A stretch of DNA of 64,000 bases from Kitasatospora sp. MAP5-34 (GTDB taxonomy: Bacteria; Actinomycetota; Actinomycetes; Streptomycetales; Streptomycetaceae). Below, one piece after another: positions 41,815 to 50,264 of the stretch; position 1 is the first letter of the stretch; each line of letters begins with the position of its first letter. The notes under the pieces are model-generated. The model was not told where the DNA came from and searched no databases. It saw only the letters and a program-made list of their open reading frames with translations. The stretch lies in the NCBI RefSeq assembly GCF_029894335.1, contig NZ_JARXZC010000006.1, forward strand, positions 62,001-126,000, written 5' to 3'. Position numbers and translations under genes: made by a program.

Positions 41815-43383
41815 TCAGATGACGGCCGGGGCCAGCTCGTCGGTGTCCTGGCGCTCCGGGCCAGAGCCCTGCATCAGCCGCTGCGGGCGGCGCACCAGCA
41901 GGTAGCCGACACCGGCCAGGGTGACCAGGCCGACGCCGAGCAGGGCCGCCCAGACCTGGTACCAGGGGGCACCGGGTGGGGCCAGGATGGTGCGCGGCCA
42001 GCAGATGTTGATGACCTCCAGCCCGGTCCACACCGCCGCCAGCACGTTGAGCAGGGTGCCCCAACGGCCGTACGAGACCTGGCCGGCAGGCCGCCAGGTG
42101 CCGCGCAGGCGGGCGGTCAGAGCGACCACGGTGAGCAGGAAGAACGGCAGGAAGGTGGCGGCGGTGCCGAAGGTGATCAGGCTGCCCATCGCGGCGCTCC
42201 GCAGGCCGAGCGGGAGGGCGGCGCAGCTGACCAGGGTCGCGGCGACCAGGCCGCCGATCGGGGCCTTGTGCCGGTTGACCTTGCGGACCTGCTCGGAGAA
42301 CGGGAACACGCCGTCGCGGGCGAGCGAGTAGAGGCCGCGTGCGGCGCCACCCTGGGAGGCCATCAGGCAGGCGGTGAAGCTGATCAGTACGACGATGATG
42401 AACGGCTTGTCCGACCAGCTGCCCAGTCCGGTGGTGACGGCGGTGGTGACGGGGTCGAGGTCCTTGCCCGCCACCACGGCGGCCGGATCGGGGTGGGCGA
42501 GCGCGACGGAGACGGCGTTCAGGATCACCACGGCGCCGACGCTGAGCAGCGAGTACCGCATGGCGCGTGGCACCTGGCGGGCGGCGTCCTTGGTCTCCTC
42601 GGCGGTGGAGACGCAGGCGTCGAAGCCGATGAACGCCCAGCCGCCGACGGCGATCACGGCCAGGAAGGAGGCCAGGCTGCCGGTGCCGGTGGTGGCGGGC
42701 GCGTTCAGGGTGTCGGTGAGGAGGCCGAAGCCGTGCTGCCGGTAGAAGAGCAGCAGGGCGAGGCCGACCCCGACGGAGGCGACGGCCTCGGCGGCGATGC
42801 CGAGTGAGGCGAACCAGCGCAGCATGTTGATGCCGTAGGCGTTCACCAGCGTGCAGCAGACCATGAACCCGACTGCGACCAGTACCAGTTGGGTGGGTGT
42901 CGGGGTGACGCCGAAGAGCGCGAAGAACCAGGGTGAGGCCAGGTACGCGACCGTGGTGTTGGCGAACATCACGGCGAACTGCCACATCCAGCCGCTCAGC
43001 CACGCGAAGGTCGGCCCGGCGAGCCGGCGGCTCCACTGGTACGCGCCGCCGGCCAGCGGCCACTGCGAGGCCAGCTCGGAGTAGACGCAGACCACCAGCA
43101 TCTGCCCGAGCAGACAGATCGGCAGGGCCCAGACCCAGGCGCCGCCGTAGATGCTCATGCCGACCTGGGCGACGGCGTAGAGCCCGACCACGGGCGAGAC
43201 GACCGCGAAGCCCATCGAGATGTTGCCCAGTACGCCGAGGCTGCGCCGCAGCTCCTGGCGGTATCCGAGGGCGGCGAGCCGCTCGCTGTCGGACGCGGCC
43301 GCTGTGGTTGCTGCGGGCTCTCTGGTCTCTCCGGTGAGCTCCGGCCCGGTGAGGTTCGGTGATCTTGGGGGAGTGTCGGTCAT
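41815..43383 (-). CDS. APC-superfamily amino-acid permease
   Basis: 522 aa, about 12 membrane helices, for example LGNISMGFAVVSPVVGLYAV and FLAVIAVGGWAFIGFDACVS. The helix-1 GFAVVSP pattern and CVSTAEETKDAARQVPRA are typical of the AAT/choline-like APC transporters. It should import an amino acid, amine or choline-like compound in exchange for or with H+/Na+. The divergent TetR gene at 43518 and the operator at 43411 indicate ligand-controlled expression. Start ATG 43383. Confidence 0.92.
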   Translation of the reverse strand: MTDTPPRSPNLTGPELTGETREPAATTAAASDSERLAALGYRQELRRSLGVLGNISMGFAVVSPVVGLYAVAQVGMSIYGGAWVWALPICLLGQMLVVCVYSELASQWPLAGGAYQWSRRLAGPTFAWLSGWMWQFAVMFANTTVAYLASPWFFALFGVTPTPTQLVLVAVGFMVCCTLVNAYGINMLRWFASLGIAAEAVASVGVGLALLLFYRQHGFGLLTDTLNAPATTGTGSLASFLAVIAVGGWAFIGFDACVSTAEETKDAARQVPRAMRYSLLSVGAVVILNAVSVALAHPDPAAVVAGKDLDPVTTAVTTGLGSWSDKPFIIVVLISFTACLMASQGGAARGLYSLARDGVFPFSEQVRKVNRHKAPIGGLVAATLVSCAALPLGLRSAAMGSLITFGTAATFLPFFLLTVVALTARLRGTWRPAGQVSYGRWGTLLNVLAAVWTGLEVINICWPRTILAPPGAPWYQVWAALLGVGLVTLAGVGYLLVRRPQRLMQGSGPERQDTDELAPAVI

Positions 43384-43410
43384 GGCTCGGCCACCTTGCC
43401 GTCGACTAAA

Positions 43411-43425
43411 ACTAACTTTGTTAGT
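43411..43425. promoter_or_regulatory. TetR operator between permease and its regulator
   Basis: ACTAAC-TTT-GTTAGT, perfect 6-bp arms, flanked by a wider GACTAA...TTAGTC match. AT-rich in a GC-rich gap 28 nt upstream of the permease start. Confidence 0.72.
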
Positions 43426-43517
43426 CGAGGACGGTAGCCGGTGGATCGGGGTCTGCGGAAGGGGTCGACACCAGGCTGTAACGTGACCGGATCCGGGAAC
43501 AGCTGAAGGGCGGGGTA

Positions 43518-44189
43518 GTGGGGCGACCGAGCAGAGCGCTGCTGAGCAGGGAACTCATCGCCAGGGCGGCGCTGGAGCTGGTGGACGAGCACGGCGCCGA
43601 CGGCCTCACCATGCGGGCCCTCGCCGATCGCCTGGGGGTCAAGGCCGCCTCGCTGTACAACCACGTGAGCGGCAAGGACGAGCTGCTCGACGGCCTCGCC
43701 GAGCTGGTCAACGCCGAGATCGACCTATCGCCGCTGGAGGCCGGCCGGCCACTGGTCCCTGGCTCCCCGCCGGCGCCCGACAGCGGCCGCAGCTGGCGCG
43801 AGGGGCTCGCCGCGTACGCGCGCGGCTACCGCGCGGCCTTCATACGCCACCCCAACACCATCGCCCTGCTCGCCCGCCGCAGGGTCGAGGCCGAACGCCA
43901 GCTGCTGGGCTACGACACGCTGCTCGCCGCCCTCGGCCGGGCCGGGCTCACCCCGGCCGACGCGGCGGAGGCGGCGGCCGCGCTGGACTACCTGGTGCTC
44001 GGCTCGGCACTGGAGACCTTCACCGAAGGCTTCACCCGCGACACCGCCGAGTACCGCCCCCGCTACCCGGCGCTCGCGGGCGCCCTGGAGGCGTCGGCGG
44101 CGCGCGGCGACGGGCCGGGCGGCCTCGACGAGCGCGGCTTCGAACTCGCGCTCCGGCTGCTGTTGGACGGGCTCGCGGCGCGGATCTAG
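43518..44189 (+). CDS. TetR/AcrR-family regulator of the divergent permease
   Basis: 223 aa, GTG start. N-terminal HTH: AALELVDEHGADGLTMRALADRLGVKAASLYNHV with helix 3 ending YNHVSGKDELL. The C-terminal ligand domain (TetR_C type) has YARGYRAAFIRHPN and ALDYLVLGSALETFTEGF. It likely represses the permease gene through the operator at 43411-43425 and senses the permease substrate. It is convergent with the thioredoxin gene through a strong terminator. Confidence 0.9.
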   Translation: MGRPSRALLSRELIARAALELVDEHGADGLTMRALADRLGVKAASLYNHVSGKDELLDGLAELVNAEIDLSPLEAGRPLVPGSPPAPDSGRSWREGLAAYARGYRAAFIRHPNTIALLARRRVEAERQLLGYDTLLAALGRAGLTPADAAEAAAALDYLVLGSALETFTEGFTRDTAEYRPRYPALAGALEASAARGDGPGGLDERGFELALRLLLDGLAARI

Positions 44190-44195
44190 CACGAC

Positions 44196-44228
44196 CTGGG
44201 GGCCCGGAGCGGTGCTCCGGGCCCCCAG
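44196..44228. terminator. Strong bidirectional terminator
   Basis: CTGGGGGCCCGGAGC pairs perfectly with GCTCCGGGCCCCCAG across a 3-nt loop, between convergent stops at 44189 and 44236. Confidence 0.88.
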
Positions 44229-44235
44229 CTCTCCA

Positions 44236-44610
44236 TCACGCCTGGGTCGCGGCATTCGCCTTGGCGCGGACCTCGTCCATGTCCAGCGCCCGGGCCTGGG
44301 TGATCAGGTTCTCCAGGGCAGGCTCCGGCAGTGCGCCGGCCTGCGAGAACACCATGATTCCGTCGCGGATGATCGCCAGGGTCGGGATGGACCGGATGTC
44401 GAACGCCGCCGCCAACTCCTGCTGAGCCTCGGTGTCCACCTTGGCGAAGACCAGATCGGTGTGGCGCTCCGCCGCCTTCTCGTAGACGGGAGCGAATCGC
44501 AGGCACGGTCCGCACCAGCCCGCCCAGAAGTCGATCAGGACGAAGTTCTTGCTGTCCGGGCCCTGGACGACCTCATCGAAGTTGTCCGAAGTCAGCTCGA
44601 CGGTGCTCAT
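44236..44610 (-). CDS. trxA: Thioredoxin
   Basis: 124 aa. Classic thioredoxin with FWAGWCGPCLRF (C33 and C36), FAKVDTEAQQELAAAFDIRSIPTL containing the cis-proline, and no signal peptide. It reduces disulfides in the cytoplasm with thioredoxin reductase. No reductase gene is adjacent. The C-terminal extension of about 15 residues (DEVRAKANAATQA) is longer than in standard TrxA. Start ATG 44610. Confidence 0.93.
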   Translation of the reverse strand: MSTVELTSDNFDEVVQGPDSKNFVLIDFWAGWCGPCLRFAPVYEKAAERHTDLVFAKVDTEAQQELAAAFDIRSIPTLAIIRDGIMVFSQAGALPEPALENLITQARALDMDEVRAKANAATQA

Positions 44611-44906
44611 AGCCGAATACCTGCCCTTTCAGATGCCGGACGTGCCCCTACGCTCGCTCTGAACTCCTTGCCGCGCTGCGCTATTCCGCTTGGCCACCTG
44701 GTGGGTACGTGGTCGTACTTCGGCGTGAGGGCGTCGAGGAGCGCCCCCGGCGCCGGGCCTGGAAGCCGCTGAACGGCGGGCGGCCGCCCGCGATCACCTC
44801 GTCGTAGCTGGTGTCGGCGAGCGGGTCTCCTCCTCGGACACCCTGGCGCCGTCCACCGCGAAGCCCGAGGGTCGGAGCGGGGTCGGCCCGACACAGGGAT
44901 CGGTCG
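44611..44906 (-). pseudogene. Possible eroded coding region upstream of trxA
   Basis: The 296-nt gap has no intact gene. On the minus strand one frame reads DTSYDEVIAGGRPPFSGFQ with third positions all G or C (about 44757-44815). A second frame continues LLDALTPKYDHVPTRWPSG. Both are coding-like and a frameshift would join them, so this may be a decayed gene. I do not recognise the family. Confidence 0.28.
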
Positions 44907-45539
44907 TCAGGGCAGGTAGCGGAACGTTCCGGAGAGGATGCCGAGGGTGTCACCCTCGTGGAACGACGTCCCCAGGGCCTGGTTGAGCCCGGCGGCTCCG
45001 TCCGGGGTGAGAGCCAGGGGTACCTTGGCGGTCTTGACGGCGGCCTCTGACGGGTCCAAGCCCCAGCCCCCGCCGCCGGTGAGCGCGGAGCCCAGGGTGT
45101 AGCCGGCGAAGGTCTGCTCCGTAGGGGACTTGACGCCGTTGATGACCGGGTAGGTGGACAGGCCCTGGTTCGGGAAGAAGCGCAGCCAGAACTCGTCGGC
45201 CGTCCAGGTGCCGCCCGTGTCCGGGTTGGTGAACGTCCAGCCACCCGGGTAGTACACCCGGCCGAAGTTCACGAAGTCGATGTAGTCGCCGGAGGTCGAG
45301 CCGATCGGGCTGATCACCCCGGTGTCCCCGGCCGGCGCGGTGACCGGCGTGATCGGGGTCACGGTGACGTGCTGCTCGTCCAGCCGGGCCTTGAAGCCCG
45401 GGTCCCAGGTGACCTGAGCCTCGCCCCAGGGGGAGATGTACGGCCCTGAGGGCGGGGCGGCGGCAGCGCGGGTGGCAGGTACTGCCACCGCGAGCAGCGT
45501 CGCGGCGAGGGCGGTCGAAAAAAGCTGACGTCGGTTCAT
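44907..45539 (-). CDS. Secreted protein of unknown function
   Basis: 210 aa, ATG with AAGGAAAG upstream. Signal peptide: MNRRQLFSTALAATLLAVAVPATRAAAAP, cleavage near AAA-P. The mature part is beta-rich and Gly/Thr/Tyr rich (DFVNFGRVYYPGGWTFTNPD, GTSFHEGDTLGILSGTFRYL). It has no cysteines. I see no enzyme motif. It may be a cell-surface or extracellular binding protein. Regulated perhaps by the ATGACA/TGTCAT sites upstream. Confidence 0.75.
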   Translation of the reverse strand: MNRRQLFSTALAATLLAVAVPATRAAAAPPSGPYISPWGEAQVTWDPGFKARLDEQHVTVTPITPVTAPAGDTGVISPIGSTSGDYIDFVNFGRVYYPGGWTFTNPDTGGTWTADEFWLRFFPNQGLSTYPVINGVKSPTEQTFAGYTLGSALTGGGGWGLDPSEAAVKTAKVPLALTPDGAAGLNQALGTSFHEGDTLGILSGTFRYLP

Positions 45540-45942
45540 ATAACTTTCCTTGTCAGTAGTTTGTCATCGAATGACAGATGTAGCCGAGTAACCATAAGTA
45601 CACATAGTGACGATGTGTCATACACTTGCGGAGAATTGACCCGCACGGGCGAATTTCCGGCACGCGCTGATGCCCTACTGCGGCGCGCCGCGCAAGGAGG
45701 CCACCCGCGCGCTGCCCGTCGGACGTCGCGTTCTACGGACACCGCCTCGGCGGAGCTGCCGCTGGTGGGGGAGTGACCCCGCAGGTGGCCGCCGGAAGAT
45801 TTTCCGCTCTCCGTTGAGTACCTCGGTGGCCGCGCCCGTACTGATGGGAAAGGGTGCGGGAAGCCGCCCGCGAAGGGTCAGCCGCCCGCAAGGACAGCCG
45901 CCCGCAAAGACCAGCCGACCGAGCCAGTTGGGGGATCCAACC
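45540..45942. promoter_or_regulatory. Divergent control region between secreted protein and PF03640 lipoprotein
   Basis: 403 nt without a supported gene. It holds TGTCAT-CGA-ATGACA (45562-45576), followed by GATG, and a dyad ACACAT (45600-45605) / ATGTGT (45613-45618), both AT-rich. The first site reuses the half-site ATGACAGAT also found before dnaE2. Probably promoters and operators for the flanking genes. Confidence 0.45.
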
Positions 45943-46596
45943 ATGCCTACCCTCCGTCGCGCCGCACTGTTCGCCGCGTCCGGAGCCGCCGCCGCCGCGC
46001 TGGTGGCCGGCTGCGGTTCCAGCGGGTCGTCGCACAGTTCCGGGGCCGCCACCACCACGCCCGCCGCACCGACGGCGCCGTCCACCGTTCCGGCCACACC
46101 GGCCACGCCGTCCACCCCTGCTGCCCCGGCGGGCCAGACCGTCCTGCGGACGGCGACCTCGGGGACGCTCGGCACGATCGTGACCGACGGCAGCGGGTTC
46201 ACCCTGTACCGCTTCGACCAGGACACCGCGCAGCCGTCCATGTCCAACTGCAACGGCGCCTGTGCCACCCTCTGGCCACCGGAGAAGGCGGCCGGGACTC
46301 CGCAGCTCAAGGGCATCGATGCGAAGCTGGTCGGTACCGTGACCCGGTCCGACGGCAGCAAGCAGGTCACCCTCAACGGCTGGCCGCTGTACCGCTACTC
46401 GCCCGACACCAAGCCCGGTGACACCAAGGGCCAGGGCTTCGGTGGCATCTGGTTCGCCGCCACGCCGACCGGCGGCAAGGCCGGCGCCGTCACCCAGCCC
46501 CCGGCCACCACCCCCGGCACGACCACTCCCAAGCCCACCTCGCCCAGCCCCACCATGAACCCCGGCAGCGGAGGTGGCGGAGGCTACGGCTACTGA
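45943..46596 (+). CDS. Lipoprotein with two PF03640 secreted repeats
   Basis: 217 aa, ATG with GGGGGATCC upstream. The signal ends at lipobox LVAGC. After a Thr/Pro/Ala linker two repeats follow, with YRFDQDTAQPSMSNCNGAC and YRYSPDTKPGDTKGQGFGG, the Y-x4-D pattern of PF03640 (Lipoprotein_15). A Gly/Tyr-rich end follows a Pro/Thr linker. Function of the family is unknown; some members are linked to redox or sigma-factor loci. It precedes the ECF sigma/anti-sigma pair by 55 nt, which suggests that pair controls it. Confidence 0.88.
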   Translation: MPTLRRAALFAASGAAAAALVAGCGSSGSSHSSGAATTTPAAPTAPSTVPATPATPSTPAAPAGQTVLRTATSGTLGTIVTDGSGFTLYRFDQDTAQPSMSNCNGACATLWPPEKAAGTPQLKGIDAKLVGTVTRSDGSKQVTLNGWPLYRYSPDTKPGDTKGQGFGGIWFAATPTGGKAGAVTQPPATTPGTTTPKPTSPSPTMNPGSGGGGGYGY

Positions 46597-46651
46597 TCAC
46601 GGCCCGGGTGTCCGTCTCGACCTGGAGGTGCGCGTGCGCGAGGATGGCGCC

Positions 46652-47215
46652 GTGACCGATCACCCCTTCACCGGCCGGAGCACCGAGGACGGGCCACCGT
46701 CCCGGCCGGCGCCGGACGAGGAGCTGATGCGGACCCTGTACCGGGACCACGCGGGCCCGCTGCTGGGCTTCGTGCTCCGGCTGGTGGCCGGTGACCGGCA
46801 GCGGGCCGAGGACGTGGTGCAGGAGACGCTGCTCCGGGCCTGGCGCAACATCCACCAACTGGACGTCTCCGCACCGTCGTTGCGTCCCTGGCTGGTGACA
46901 GTCGCCCGCCGGGTCGTGATCGACGGCCACCGCAGCAGCCTCGCCCGGCCGCGCGAGGTCAGCGATTCGCCGCTGGAGCTGTTGCCCGCCGAGGACGAAC
47001 TCGACCGGGCGCTGCGGCTGATGACCATCTCCGACGCGCTCGACGACCTCACCCGCGCGCACCGCGAGGTCATCGTCGAGACGTACCTCAAGGGCCGCAC
47101 GGTCAACGAGGCGGCCGCCGAACTCGGCATCCCCGCAGGTACGGTCAGGTCACGGATCTTCTACGCGCTGCGTGCGTTGAAGCTCGCGCTAGAGGAACGA
47201 GGAGTGACATCGTGA
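46652..47215 (+). CDS. ECF-type RNA polymerase sigma factor
   Basis: 187 aa, GTG start after GCGAGGATG. Region 2: LYRDHAGPLLGFVLRLV, DVVQETLLRAWRNIHQL and RPWLVTVARRVVIDGHR. Region 4: DALDDLTRAHREVIVETYLK and EAAAELGIPAGTVRSRIFYAL. It directs RNA polymerase to stress genes. The gene downstream is its anti-sigma, with which it overlaps by 4 nt. The upstream PF03640 lipoprotein is the likely autogenous target. Signal unknown. Confidence 0.93.
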   Translation: MTDHPFTGRSTEDGPPSRPAPDEELMRTLYRDHAGPLLGFVLRLVAGDRQRAEDVVQETLLRAWRNIHQLDVSAPSLRPWLVTVARRVVIDGHRSSLARPREVSDSPLELLPAEDELDRALRLMTISDALDDLTRAHREVIVETYLKGRTVNEAAAELGIPAGTVRSRIFYALRALKLALEERGVTS

Positions 47216-48045
47216 CGTCGCCCCAGGAACCCAGGCCCCAGCGACCCACGCCCCAGGCGCCCTCGCCGCAGCAACCCGGTTCGCAGTACCCCTCGCCGCA
47301 GCACCACGGTCCCCGACAGCCCGGGCCGCGCAGGCCGCCCGCCGAACTGCACCTCGACGTCGGTGCGTACGTGCTCGGCGTGCTCGAACCGGCCGACCGG
47401 GCGGAGTTCGAGGAACACTTGGCCGGCTGCGCCGACTGCACCGCCGAGGTCGGGCAGCTCGGCGGTCTGGAGCCGCTGCTGGCCGAACTGGCCGACGCCG
47501 GACTGCCTTCGGGCTCGGACGGGTCCGGCGTCACGCCGAGGCCGAGCGACCAGCTGCTCGACCGGCTGGTCGGCGAGGTCTCCGCGACCCGGCGCCGCAG
47601 CCGTACCCGGCGGTTGGCGCTGGTCGCGGCGGCCGCCGTCCTGATCGTCGCCGGACCGGTGGCGACCGCCGCCCTGACGGGTGGGGCGGTGCCCCCGCCG
47701 GCCGTCGCCGTGGCCGTCGCCCAGCAGTTCAGCGCCACCGATCCGGCGAACGGCTCCTCGGCCACCGTCGGCGTGACACCGGAGAGCTGGGGAAGCCGGA
47801 TCAGCCTGTCCTTCTCGACCGGCACCCTCCAGGGGCCGGTCAGCTGCGACCTGGTCGCCGTCTCCCACCACGGCGAACGCCAGACCGTCACCACCTGGTC
47901 CGTCCCCCCGGCCGGCTACTCCACCCTCCGGACCACCGGCGGAGCCGGCCTCTCACCGTCCGACATCGACCACTTCGAGATCCGCACCCTGGACACCGCC
48001 AACCGCCTCCTGGTCACCGTCCCGACCGCACCCGGCGGCTCCTGA
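47212..48045 (+). CDS. Membrane anti-sigma factor with zinc-finger (ZAS-like)
   Basis: 277 aa, GTG overlapping the sigma gene stop. A Pro/Gln-rich N-terminus is followed by the anti-sigma zinc motif H69-x3-C73-x2-C76 (FEEHLAGCADC). A membrane helix (ALVAAAAVLIVAGPVATAAL) sits near residues 134-155, and an extracytoplasmic domain (PESWGSRISLSFSTGTLQGP) follows. It should bind and silence the upstream sigma factor until a signal releases it. The long Pro-rich start is unusual. Confidence 0.92.
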   Translation: MTSPQEPRPQRPTPQAPSPQQPGSQYPSPQHHGPRQPGPRRPPAELHLDVGAYVLGVLEPADRAEFEEHLAGCADCTAEVGQLGGLEPLLAELADAGLPSGSDGSGVTPRPSDQLLDRLVGEVSATRRRSRTRRLALVAAAAVLIVAGPVATAALTGGAVPPPAVAVAVAQQFSATDPANGSSATVGVTPESWGSRISLSFSTGTLQGPVSCDLVAVSHHGERQTVTTWSVPPAGYSTLRTTGGAGLSPSDIDHFEIRTLDTANRLLVTVPTAPGGS

Positions 48046-48047
48046 CC

Positions 48048-48566
48048 TCAGCCCCGCTCCGCCAGCCGGCGCACGGCCCGGCCGTAGCGGCGGGCGTAGC
48101 GGCGCTGGACGTGCGGGACGAGAGGTCCGGCCAGGCGGGTGTACCAGCGGCCCGGGACGCTGAAGGCGGTGACGGTGAACCAGACGGCCAGGTCAGGGCC
48201 CATCTGCACGATGAAGGACTCCTCACCGCACTCCGGGTGGCCGGTCCGGGTGCCGTAGGCGAAGCCGATCCGGTCGCTCTCGTAGGTGCTCCAGACCACC
48301 TCGCAGGGCGCCGCCACCCGCAGCGGACCGACGCCGATCGCGCACTCGACGGCGACGCCGGGCGCGGCCCGGTCGCTGTCCGCGCGGACCCGGATGCCCG
48401 CCGCGCGGTGCATCCGCCAGGTGGTGACGGCGTCGCCCGCGCGCTCCAGGACGTCACGGCCGTGGCCGATCAGGACGCGGTGGTGGAGGTGCTGGTAGCC
48501 GCTCGGGAGCGGTTCGCCGGGCCTGGTGGTGGCGCCGGTCTCGGGGTAGCTGAGTTGACTGGTCAC
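48048..48566 (-). CDS. DUF1990-family protein
   Basis: 172 aa, GTG 48566 after AAGGAG with 8-nt spacing. It has the DUF1990 layout: HHRVLIGHGRDVLERAGDAV, TTWRMHRAAGIRVRAD, GFAYGTRTGHPECGEESFIV and WFTVTAFSVPGRWYTRLAGP. DUF1990 proteins have a lipid-binding-like SRPBCC-related fold and are often found singly in actinomycetes. Function unknown. Convergent with the anti-sigma gene, stops 2 nt apart. Confidence 0.88.
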   Translation of the reverse strand: MTSQLSYPETGATTRPGEPLPSGYQHLHHRVLIGHGRDVLERAGDAVTTWRMHRAAGIRVRADSDRAAPGVAVECAIGVGPLRVAAPCEVVWSTYESDRIGFAYGTRTGHPECGEESFIVQMGPDLAVWFTVTAFSVPGRWYTRLAGPLVPHVQRRYARRYGRAVRRLAERG

Positions 48567-48726
48567 GAGTGGGGCTCCTTCGGTCGGCACCGTCCCGAGA
48601 GGACTCTACGACAGCATTGAACGCGTTCAATAAATACCCCTGTCCGGAAGCGGAAGCGCACACTGAGAGCGAGGAGGCCGCGTCCGCAAGGACCTGCCCG
48701 CCGAGGCTGCGGCGCGGACAACCGTC

Positions 48727-48894
48727 ATGCCACACATCCCGTTGATCTGCCCGCGCTGCGGCCACACGCAGCGCTTCGTACCCGGCGACCTCGAACACCC
48801 GGCCCGGGTGGTGCACGAGGACACCGGACGGGAAGCCTGCGAACCGACCGGCCAGGGCCGGGAGAGCCCCGATCCCGCCCCGAAGGCCCGGTGA
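48727..48894 (+). CDS. 55-residue zinc-ribbon-like protein
   Basis: Short ORF, ATG 48727 to TGA 48894. It begins MPHIPLICPRCGHTQRFVPG, with C-P-R-C and a third Cys near residue 38 in GREACEPT. The tail is Pro/Gly/Glu rich and disordered. A typical SD is not obvious, so the start is uncertain. It lies between the DUF1990 and DUF1876 genes. Likely a real small protein, function unknown. Confidence 0.45.
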   Translation: MPHIPLICPRCGHTQRFVPGDLEHPARVVHEDTGREACEPTGQGRESPDPAPKAR

Positions 48895-48955
48895 GCGGTG
48901 GAAAACGACACCCGCGCGGCGCACGCTGGAGGGTGAGCCCTTGGAGGTGGCGGTC

Positions 48956-49216
48956 ATGATGCAGACTCTCGTCGGATGGCACATCGAGCTGGAGTTCCAG
49001 GAGGACGGTGACCGGACGAAGGCCGTCGCCCTGGTCAGACTCGCGGACGGGACCGAGGTCAAGTCCCACGGCTTCAGCACCAGGCACCACGACGACCCGC
49101 CGCAACTCCGGGTCGGTGAGGAGGTGGCGGGTGCGCGGGCGCTCAACGACCTCGCGATGCAGCTGCTCAGCAAGGCCCACAGCGAACTCCGGGGGGTCGC
49201 GCCGAGGCCGCTCTGA
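48956..49216 (+). CDS. DUF1876-family protein
   Basis: 86 aa, ATG with GGAGGTGGCGGTC upstream. It matches DUF1876: WHIELEFQEDGDRTKAVALV, then RLADGTEVKSHGFSTRHHDD and GEEVAGARALNDLAMQLLSK. The family has a double-stranded-RNA-binding-like alpha/beta fold and is common in Streptomyces. Its role is not known. A start at TTG 48941 is possible but has no SD. Confidence 0.9.
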   Translation: MMQTLVGWHIELEFQEDGDRTKAVALVRLADGTEVKSHGFSTRHHDDPPQLRVGEEVAGARALNDLAMQLLSKAHSELRGVAPRPL

Positions 49217-49263
49217 GGCCGCTCCGAGCGGGCGGGCCCCGGCCACTCTCCGAGGAGGCGACG

Positions 49264-50214
49264 CTAGCCGCTGGTGAGCGGCTTGCCGTAGACGGCGGAG
49301 CCGCGTCGGACCGTCATGCCCAGCCCCTCGTAGAACGCCAGCGCGCCGGTCTCCGAGTGGGTCCACAGGGTGCAGGTCGGCCGTCCCTGCCGGTGGAAGC
49401 TGCGGAACGCGTGCTGCAGCAGCGTGCGGGCGATCCCCTGGTTGCGCTGGTCGTGGCGCACCGCGACCCGGTCGACGTACCCCTCGTCGCCACCCGGGGT
49501 TGCCAACGAGAGTACGGCGCCGACCAGTTGGTCGTCGGCGAAGGCCAGCGGTGAAGCCGTCGGTACGAAGTCGGGGTGGTCGACGGTGTGCCGGGCCCAC
49601 TCGTCGTAGGACTTGCGGCGCTTCTGCCACTCGCCGAAGGCGTCCTCGGTGAGCTGGTACGCCGCCCGTTCGTCGCCGGGCCGGAAGGGCCGTACCGTGA
49701 TGCCGACCGGCGGCTCGGACACGACCGGTTCGGCCGACAGTGCGAGCGCCAACTGCCACTGGGTGACGAAGGGTTCGTAACCACGGGACCGCAACAGTGC
49801 GACGGCAGCCCGGTCGTGGTCCGAGACCGTCTGGGAGAGCCGTTCGCTGCCCAGTCGGCCGGCTCGCTGTTCGGCCCAGTCGAGCAGCCGGCTGCCCAGC
49901 CCCCGCCCCCGGTGCCCGGGGTGGACGTCGATCTCGGCCCGCAGAGCGCTCTTCAGCCAGGCCCTGGCGACCAGCTCTCCCGCCGGGTCGTGCACGAGCA
50001 GGCTGTCGAGCGCCAAGTCCCGTCCGGGCAGCGCGAGGTCGGCGGAGGTCGTACCGGGGTCGGTCTCGGCGCGGCCGTGCAGCGCACGCTCGCAGGCGGC
50101 GACCAGCCGGTGGATCTCCCGGTCGTCGCCGGTCGTGGCCGGCCGGTGCCGATAGCCGGTCGGCAGCTGGTGCGAGGCGAAGTTGGGCACTGCTGAACCC
50201 TGCACCATCGGCAT
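49264..50214 (-). CDS. Double GNAT acetyltransferase
   Basis: 316 aa. It has two GNAT domains. The first has AEIDVHPGHRGRGLGSRLLD (acetyl-CoA P-loop R/Q-x2-G-x-G/A). The second has VDRVAVRHDQRNQGIARTLL and ends GALAFYEGLGMTVRRG. The architecture recalls MshD-type mycothiol synthase and other actinomycete double GNATs. The substrate is not certain. ATG 50214 or 50208 is the start. It lies 50 nt after the stop of the ferredoxin reductase gene, so an operon is likely. Confidence 0.85.
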   Translation of the reverse strand: MPMVQGSAVPNFASHQLPTGYRHRPATTGDDREIHRLVAACERALHGRAETDPGTTSADLALPGRDLALDSLLVHDPAGELVARAWLKSALRAEIDVHPGHRGRGLGSRLLDWAEQRAGRLGSERLSQTVSDHDRAAVALLRSRGYEPFVTQWQLALALSAEPVVSEPPVGITVRPFRPGDERAAYQLTEDAFGEWQKRRKSYDEWARHTVDHPDFVPTASPLAFADDQLVGAVLSLATPGGDEGYVDRVAVRHDQRNQGIARTLLQHAFRSFHRQGRPTCTLWTHSETGALAFYEGLGMTVRRGSAVYGKPLTSG

Positions 50215-50264
50215 CGGGTCTGTCGCCCCATTTGCTGCAGCTGGTCGCCGTACGGTTGGTCGCC

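Noticed and set aside
44681..45244. 187-residue minus-strand frame across the secreted protein gene
   Set aside because: Its right half overlaps the secreted protein in another frame; only the left stretch is coding-like and is reported as a possible remnant.
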